From Crocodylus rhombifer (lineage: Eukaryota; Chordata; Crocodylia; Crocodylidae): a stretch of 64,000 bases of DNA. The position numbers and the translations under genes were made by a program. Every line of letters starts with the position of its first letter. The first letter of the stretch is position 1. The stretch spans positions 62,001 through 126,000 of the forward strand of contig JAVSML010024330.1 of the NCBI GenBank assembly GCA_038503035.1, written 5' to 3'. Positions 57,300 through 64,000 of the stretch are shown piece by piece. Under the pieces are notes generated by a model that saw only the letters and a list, made by a program, of their open reading frames with translations, did not search any database and had not been told where the DNA came from.

Positions 57300-60200
57300 C
57301 CCTTTCCCCAGTTTTCAAGGATGTTTCTTTGAGGAGACATTTAACACCTCCATCCTGTGAGGGATAAAGTATAAACAGACTCTCAACATGACATGCCTTA
57401 TTTGCACACAATAGCAATATGCTGGGGAGAGAGAAGAAGCATATACACAAAAGTTGGAGAGAAAGTAAGAGCATATGCACAAAAGCAATCTTGGCTGCTC
57501 TTTGCACGGATCACAGAACCCTTTCTTAGGCCTCCTGTTGCTTGATGGAAATGATATCTACTACAGGTCTCAAACAGAAAGAGTTAGAGATGAAATGAAG
57601 CAATTTTCCATTTATACAATGTCATATCTAAAAGAAAAGGTCATATAACAAGATACTACTGCTTCAGGTAATATTAATCAGAGGCCATCTACATTGGAAA
57701 TAACTTCTGAGCCAAAAATGTTCTCAAAGCAGATACCAAATATGTATCAGTGCAAGAATATCTGAAGGAGTTTAGTCACAAGTACCATTATTATTATACT
57801 ACTAGTAGTAAGATGATAATGATTATGTTTAAATGCAGATTCTAAATGTCAGCTTGGAGCAAGAGAGCATTTCGCATATTTGCCTTAAAGCACTGTAAAA
57901 TAATACCACTACTTTATATAGTACTGTGAGCACTCTCAACAAGTGTTTTTAATTTAATGATCCAATGTTTCTGAGATTTAAAGGATTAATGAGCATTGGA
58001 GACAGATTAGTTTGGTTTTCTCTCCACATCATCTTTTTTCCCCTTTCTTTTTTGTGCCCATATCCAGATGTACCTGGAAAATTTTCCACAGCTTACATTC
58101 CAAATAAAAGGCAGGATTAATACAGATGAATACATTTTGAGTCAGATAGCAATATAATGTCTTCAGTGCAACTGGATTATTCAAACAGAGAGAATACCAA
58201 AGTTATCATTCACTGGAAGTAATGAGAACAAAAATTTGAATATATAGACTGTTGATGACTGAATTACATGCTCCTAGAATAGAACAGAATAACATAAAGT
58301 TTAAAAACAGGAAATATTGTTTTAAAATAAAATTTCCTGCTAAATGGCTTTTTGCACAGTTAGAGGCACATTCAAATATGTTATATACCTAATTAATGAG
58401 GCATACAAACTTGAACATCTGTATTTCACTCTTCATTTATTTTCGTACTCACCAACCTGAAATAGTTTAAATGAATATCAAGTCACTATATGAGATGTGA
58501 ATTGTCTTGAAAAGGGATACAAATGAATGTGCAATTTGCATTTGAGTATGACCTTTTTATAAAGTCTATATCCTATTTTCTATCTTGTCAGGCTCTGTAA
58601 CATACTATATAAAAAGTACATGTTGTAATATGAGCAAACTACCATTCTCAAATCCAAAGCTTTGAATTCTACTTCCATATCCTACATTCAAACCTGGCCA
58701 ACATTTCATAAGGAGGCAGAGGGATTTCCTGGTGTGTATACCTGAGAAAAACTTGAGTATAGATGATGAATCAGCTTGTGTTTCAGGTACAGGTGTGGGT
58801 TTGGCATTAGCCATAGATACCAATTCCTCTTGTGAACCAAGTAAATTAATCCCTGTACTTCAGGTCCATGTCTGTTTAAATATTATATTAATATTTTCTT
58901 TCTCCCTCTCTATATTAGCTTTGACTATCTAGATTGTAAAGGAGAGGACAGGTAGTATTTTTATTTTATGAGACCATGATTTTAGGCTCCTGCATAAAAT
59001 TGATAAAAGGCTGCCTAAGCAGCACTCTGAGATTCTGCTGGGCTTTGCCTCCTTTTGGATAGAGATACTGTGTATTTCCAGATGCTTACTGAGTTCAGAT
59101 GGCAGTCTGGTGTCAGATCCTGACGCTGTCAGTTTGGAGGCAGGAGTTCACAATGGTATTCGCAGCAGGAATCTTCTAGTGACCTGTCTAATTTACATCT
59201 TAAATATCGTGTACATGGAATAAGTATTTGGTAAGTATCTCCCAGAAGTCTCAGAAATGTTTATAGAAATGGAATATATATTACCTATCATAATAGTATC
59301 AAAATGGGTGAGATCAAAGTGGACTTTTACTGATGTTAAACAGAGAAGCAGTAATCCCAGTACCCAAAACCAGAATGCACAAGGAGAACAGAAATTGAAC
59401 AAGAAAAAGGATGAGTCACATTTGACAAGCATTTAATCCTACAGTGTATGTTTCAATTGCCTGTCTATTGCATGGCCTGACTATCACAAGCTGGCTCAAT
59501 GTCATACATGAACATAGTTAAGAAGACCATGAAAGCAAACATCAAAATGTGCTATTTCAGTTTGACTAGGTGAAATTTTCATACTTCCTTCACTCAGTAT
59601 GCACATACATATTTTACACATTTCAGTGAAAAGCCTGACATCCCTCACTTAATTTGTTCTATCCCTGTGATATTGAAATTAGTCTACTGCCAGAATTTTT
59701 GAGTCATTGAGTGACTGCATTATAATCGCAGAAGAATTCAGAAGGCAGTCTACCAAGACAATTTGCTGGTTGCATATCTAAAAACTAACAAAAACCTAAC
59801 ACTGTTAATGAAATACTTTCCTTGTGGGTATAAGTACAAAGGAGAAACATGTTTACTTTCTCTGTTTGAATTTGAGTAAAAGCCATTATGTTTTGGGCAG
59901 TATCTAGCAAACTAAAGGAATTTTAACCCCCAAGAATTAGTTTGCATTTATGGGTTCTTACACAAAGGGCAGTTTCAGAATGTAAACTATTCACTCTAGT
60001 GTCACAAGTCTGTTTCAGTTTCAATTACACCTTATGAATGAGTCCTGTACTCTGAAAATCACCCAATTTGTATTATGTCCTTAGTCTTGCAAGCCTCCAT
60101 TGAAGATCCCTATAAAACTTTCCTCCTAAGCATAGTTTAAATAAGAATGAGATATTTTTTTAATTATCCATTTGATGTAGTTTTTCATTTTTTTCCAGGT

Positions 60201-60520
60201 CAAATCAGTAGTGGTTAAAGATAGAAAATTCAGTATAAGTTAATACATAGCAAAAGGCACAGAGGCTAAGAGTCAGTAGGAGTTGAGGGTACTTCTTTAC
60301 CAATAAGGGTATTCAGTTATCTGCAGAATTAAGGCCATGAATCATTGGTTCATCTTTATAAAGCAAAGCACATGCTTCATTTTGATTATGTCTCCATTAT
60401 GGTCACCTGAGACATTTACATGAGAAGCAACATAAATACTTTTGTGGTGAGCCTGCTCTGAGCTGTCATGGCTACAATTCTGACAGTATTTGAGCTAGCT
60501 AGCTTAAAGCTATCTCATAA
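57300..60520. other. AT-rich stretch, nothing supported
   Basis: Short frames (57265-57507, 58605-58823, 58732-58932, 59193-59432) have no recognisable motif and no repeat edges are evident. Confidence 0.5.
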
Positions 60521-61179
60521 ATGACACTGCAACAGTGCTGTCACAGCAGCCTAGACATACCCATTGGCACATTCAGATGAGCCCTCACGTGCCCCTTGCA
60601 GCATCTCAAACCCCTTCAGGGGGTCAAAAAAAAGCAGGGCTAAAAAAAGCAGGGCAGGGCACAGTCGGGGACTGTGGCCCTGAGGCAACCGGAGGCTGGG
60701 TCCACCACAGAGATGTTCTGACTGCCAGAGGGTCTCTGTGGTTGGCCCTCACCCTGGTGCTGAGGCACGTTGCCTGCCCATGAAGGGCAGGCAGCGTGCC
60801 AGCAGCAGGGCTCCAGTGCCAGTAAGTAAGGGGTTGGGGGGACTGGAGGAGGGGGAGGGGACTATGGGGAGACCCCCACTGTCCCTGCTCACTCCCCCAG
60901 CCCTCCAATTCCTGCTTTGCCCAGCCCCACACCCCTCCTGTCCCCTGAGCCCCTGATCCCTTTCCTGCCTGACCCCATCCCCCCCAGGCTCCTGAGGCCT
61001 CTGATTCCTGCCCCCCCCCAGTATTTCCACATCAACAAAAACCCACCCCAGCACTTACTAGCAGTTCTAGCTGCCATCTGGGTCACTAGGGCCCTGCCCA
61101 CATAGTGCAGGGCAGGGAGACAGCCCCAGTAGCCCCAGCCCAGGCTCTGCTGCCCCCCGCTGCCCTGTGCTGCCCCCCC

Positions 61180-61290
61180 TGAGGGGGGTCATAGACCTTG
61201 TGGTGGGGGGTGTAGACCCTGTTGGGTAGGCTGTAGCCCCTGGGGAAGGTGTAGTCCCTGTGGGGGGCCATAGCCCCTGTTGGGGGCCAG
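61180..61290 (+). repeat. Minisatellite, about five units of 18-24 bp
   Basis: Variants of 'tagcccctgtgggggggc' recur: tagaccttgtgg, tagaccctgttggg, tagcccctgggg, tagtccctgtgggg and tagcccctgttggg. Confidence 0.7.
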
Positions 61291-61428
61291 CAATATATAT
61301 ATGAATGTATTCATTAATTCATAAAACATGTATTTAGAGTTCACTTTATTACTGTAATAGACACTGGTATTCTTCCAAATTGCTTTAACACTGTAAATAT
61401 ATCAATAAAACATTTTGCCAACTGATTG

Positions 61429-61430
<2 letters not shown>

Positions 61431-61461
<31 letters not shown>
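61431..61461. repeat. (TC)n microsatellite
   Basis: About 15 uninterrupted TC units. Confidence 0.95.
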
Positions 61462-61462
<1 letters not shown>

Positions 61463-61620
61463 ATAGTGGTCTTTTGTTTTAACTGTGGAGGAACATGGAT
61501 TTTGGGGTATTTTACAGCATGACTGGGATTTTATTATGAGGGATTTTTCAGTTTTCCAATAGGGAACACCAGAATTCCTGCTATGGAGCCCAGTGGCAGG
61601 ACCCTGCCTGCTCAGAGCTG

Positions 61621-61863
61621 GCATCTTGGACCCAGCTGGCTGTGGCTAACCTCCTGGCCAAATGGGGCCAGGAGGACATGCTTTGACAGTTTAAAGCAGG
61701 TCACCACACTGGGAACATCTTCCAGGTAATGGCTGCCCAGATGACCAGGCAGGGGGTACATATGGCAGTAGTGCCACACAAAGGCCAACTCTGCAACCAC
61801 AGCCCACTGGCAGCCCAGAGGGGCAAATGCTTCATCCGGGTCTGACAGGTGGCAGCAGGTCAT
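61621..61863 (+). pseudogene. Myb/SANT-like DNA-binding domain relic
   Basis: The frame from 61621 reads ASWTQLAVANLLAKWGQEDM, then L and an in-frame TGA (61684-61686), then QFKAGHHTGNIFQVMAAQMT and RQGVHMA. This follows the Myb/SANT-like (trihelix, MYB_DNA-bind_4) pattern W-T-x-x-x…L-L-x-x-W…F…H-x-x-x-I-F-x-x-M-A-x-x-M-x-x-x-G that is widely amplified in sauropsid genomes and also occurs in Harbinger-type transposons. The third helix, normally containing a conserved C-R-x-K, is degraded. A second stop follows after FIRV. It is non-functional. The opposite-strand frame 61612-61863 is its shadow. Confidence 0.55.
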
Positions 61864-62529
61864 AGCCAGGCAGCAGCCCCCACTGCCAGACTGCTGCAGT
61901 AGGTAGAGGGTGCAGGGAACTCTCAGGGCTGCTTCAACAGTCCAGCTGGCACAAGGGGTAGTGCCCCCAGGTATGAACTGGCCAGGACCCAGAAGCTCCC
62001 GAGAGTGAATAGCCCTGAGCTACTTGCCAGGGCAGCTTTTTGTACTGATGGGGACAGCACAGGTTCTGGCCCTGGGCTCTAGCTCCATCTGGCTACAGAT
62101 CCGGGTGGAGCCAGACAGGGTTATTTTGCCCCAAGTGGCACAATTTGCTCCACAACAAAGTGCATGTCAGAAGCAAAAAGGCCCGGCTCAGATTTGCACT
62201 GCTGCTACTTGAGCTGCTGCGAGCGCATGTGCTTGCATGTTTGGACGCACCCATAGTGTCATGGCTTAAATGATTTCCATTTTTTTTTTTGATTTTTTAT
62301 GTGACAGGAAATTTAGAAATGTTGACTTGTTTTTATTTGGGGTAAAAGGACATTTCAAAATGTTTACTAGTAATTCTGGATTATAAACAGCTTTAGATGG
62401 GATAACTTTTACTATAGAAACATGAGCCAAATGTCCAGATTTCATCACCAAATTTGGCTTATGCATTTGTTCATGCCAAGTTTATACACTATGCAATTTC
62501 ATTATAACTACCTAAGAAGTTACAAGTCA

Positions 62530-62605
62530 GTATAGTGCTGTGATTTCTAACCTTTATAAAATAAAGGCAGCACTCCTTAACTCTTGTAATTGGGTGGCAC
62601 CTTAT
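62530..62605. mobile_element. Possible hAT end fragment
   Basis: gctgtgatttctaacctttat followed by aaaggcagcactccttaact and gggtggcacctt resembles the first bases of hAT elements of the CAGTGNTTCTCAACCTTT type. No right end or target duplication was found. Confidence 0.3.
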
Positions 62606-62640
62606 TTTGAAAACGAATTTATTTGTTGATTCATAATCGT

Positions 62641-62652
62641 GGGGGGGGGGGG
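62641..62652 (+). repeat. Poly(G) run, 12 bases
   Basis: Uninterrupted G homopolymer, so the length call may be unreliable. Confidence 0.9.
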
Positions 62653-62739
62653 TTGTTTTGCTTTGCTTTTCAACTCAGTGTTATTTTAAACTGGTAGAAA
62701 CACAGGCCACATTAACATGACACCTGTCACCATCCCGTA

Positions 62740-62970
62740 TGTCTGGGAATCAGGATTTATACCAAGACACAGCAAAAAAGCAGATTTTGTAAGCACTGAT
62801 GTTTTCCTTCTGGCAACCAACATGAACAACATTTCCATGCTTATTTTATTGGACCTTTCTACAGCTTTTGAAACAACAGACCCAAGACGCTGTCTGATCA
62901 TTTATGTAGCACAGCTGGAGTAAATGCTGTTATCCTGTGGTGTTTCTAGAGAAGACTTAGATACCTGTTT
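62740..62970 (+). pseudogene. L2-like LINE reverse transcriptase fragment
   Basis: The frame 62717-62923 contains FVSTDVFLLATNMNNISMLI followed by LLDLSTAFETTD. This is the signature of the L2/CR1-clade reverse transcriptase block 'VLLDLSAAFDTVDH', with the second D changed to E and the H lost. Continuing, CLIIYVAQLE fits the following 'LL..L..LGI' helix, then a stop. The first catalytic aspartate (LDLS) is still present. Only this block remains, so it is an old truncated relic. It differs from the CR1 copies, which read YLDFSKAFDTVSH. Confidence 0.6.
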
Positions 62971-62999
62971 GCTTATCATGACATCTAGATGTTCTGGGA

Positions 63000-64000
63000 A
63001 TAGGAGTGATTTGCACCACTGGTTTATAAGGAAACATTATCCTTTCTCCCAACCAGGCTCTCATTGACAGTTCAAAGCGTACTTCCCATTCTTTAAAGAT
63101 AACTTCTATCAGAAAATGTATTTCCTTATATCAAGCAGCAAGGAAACTGGTCTTTGGGAACCATGAGGATGCAAATGTTCAGAATGAAGGTGATAGAGTC
63201 TAGCATCTCATTAATGAAATGAACTTCCTGAGATTAATCCAGTACTTTTTCAGTTGATGGTGCAAGTTCTTAAAACATTCCTCTTTGATTAGGGCCCCCT
63301 CCCTCCCATTCCACGTAACAGGAATGATTATATCCCTCCTTCAGGTACCAAAAAACCCACTATCCACACCCAAGCTTCCCACAGTCATGAGGAGAACAAT
63401 AGAAAAGTCCTAGGAGTCCAGCAGAGAATTTATTATGTACCCCAACTAGCTAGAGAAACTCATAAGTAATAATATGACAATAATATAAAGCATAACATGG
63501 ATAGATAGGTAGTCTGAAGGTGTGATTTTTAATTTCTTTTAATTTATTTAATAATCCATTTCTGAACAAGATTTTATGCAAACACTGTCATTATCTTCCA
63601 TTAAAGCTGGTTCAAGCCTATCAGCTGTTTTTATTTCTCTTTTTTTTAGTTTTGTTGTTATCACAGATTTAGATTGTGCTTATTATTGTTAGGGCTTTTG
63701 AGGGCTGTTTGTTTCATTCTTGACAAAAATTTGTGCTGGCATTATTTATTTCTTTCATGTTGAAAAGCTTGCTAACAGTTCTGTGGCATCACTATTTTTT
63801 ATGTGTTTATCAGAGGCAACTAATGGGAAAACATCTAAATGAAACAACTTGGTTTTGTAAATACATTTCAACTGAGGCTACAACAAGCATTTTATAAATA
63901 AAGAGAGTAAACACAGACATAAATAAATGACGCAGAGTTTGTATGTTCTTAATACACCCTACACTGTAATTCCTAAAACAGGAGAGAAGTGATTAAGTTA
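63000..64000. other. AT-rich stretch, nothing clear
   Basis: The first few hundred bases may be further decay of the L2-like copy; I see no recognisable motif. The remainder is AT-rich unique-looking sequence to the window end. Confidence 0.45.

Larger units (their letters stand above)
60566..62252. mobile_element. Putative 1.7 kb element containing a Myb/SANT-like relic
   Basis: The left edge ggcacattcagatg and inverted right edge ggtgcgtccaaaca differ almost only by transitions, as expected of old CpG-rich inverted termini. Between them are a GC-rich part (60590-61288), a ~20 bp minisatellite, an AT-rich part with (TC)n, and a remnant of a Myb/SANT-like domain. No DDE transposase is visible. 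Edges and unity of the element are uncertain; it may be two elements side by side. Confidence 0.35.

Noticed and set aside
60566..62252. CCAT on both sides of the putative element as a target duplication
   Set aside because: The four bases overlap the ends themselves and the true edges are uncertain, so no TSD is claimed.
1..64000. CRISPR arrays, operons, phage or integron structures
   Set aside because: No regularly spaced repeats, no tight coding clusters, and CR1/hAT content shows vertebrate nuclear DNA.

Overview
The window looks like vertebrate nuclear DNA from a sauropsid. I infer crocodilian first and turtle second. The basis is the number of CR1 LINE copies, several hAT and other inverted-repeat elements, CpG-poor AT-rich background, and no long open reading frame. 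A short run of Ns at 42764-42773 marks an assembly gap. There is no sign of operons, ribosome binding sites or other prokaryotic organisation. I can identify no known host gene. It reads as an intergenic or intronic desert filled by layers of transposable elements.

Layout. 1-8.7 kb: an old interspersed repeat, two same-subfamily CR1 3' ends in opposite orientation (2.93 and 6.49 kb), and a CpG-rich 109 bp insert bounded by a perfect 16 bp direct repeat (3.43 kb). 11.4-13.3 kb: an element with TTACA-type inverted termini carries a nested hAT element with a perfect 8 bp target duplication. A second copy of the outer element lies at 18.86-19.92 kb, flanked by TTAA. 15.0-18.5 kb: an AT-rich ended element, an interrupted CR1, and a long imperfect hairpin. 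20.0-26.9 kb: a minus-strand CR1, an element with 27 bp perfect inverted repeats and TA flanks, a small hAT with a perfect 37 bp internal hairpin, and a 1.1 kb element with mirrored internal repeats.

27.9 and 29.8 kb hold two copies of an unexplained ~128 bp sequence. 31.74-35.28 kb holds a truncated CR1 tail followed immediately by a long CR1 that keeps remnants of an ORF1 SGNH esterase, endonuclease and reverse transcriptase; both reading frames are broken. 36.6 and 39.7 kb hold the only two exon-like open stretches, on opposite strands and unidentified. 45.4-47.1 kb is a composite element enclosing a probable minus-strand LTR. 47.2-52.4 kb carries several short inverted-repeat elements ending in TCTACA(CA)TG. 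49.2 and 55.3 kb are two copies of one GC-rich repeat. 55.9-57.3 kb is an unexplained GC- and CpG-rich block with a minisatellite. 60.6-62.3 kb is a large element containing a decayed Myb/SANT-like domain. A decayed L2-like reverse transcriptase fragment lies at 62.7 kb.

The retained reading frames are of transposon origin and carry stops, frameshifts or lost catalytic residues. The window is therefore best read as a stratified record of insertions, with a few unclassified sequences worth database searches.
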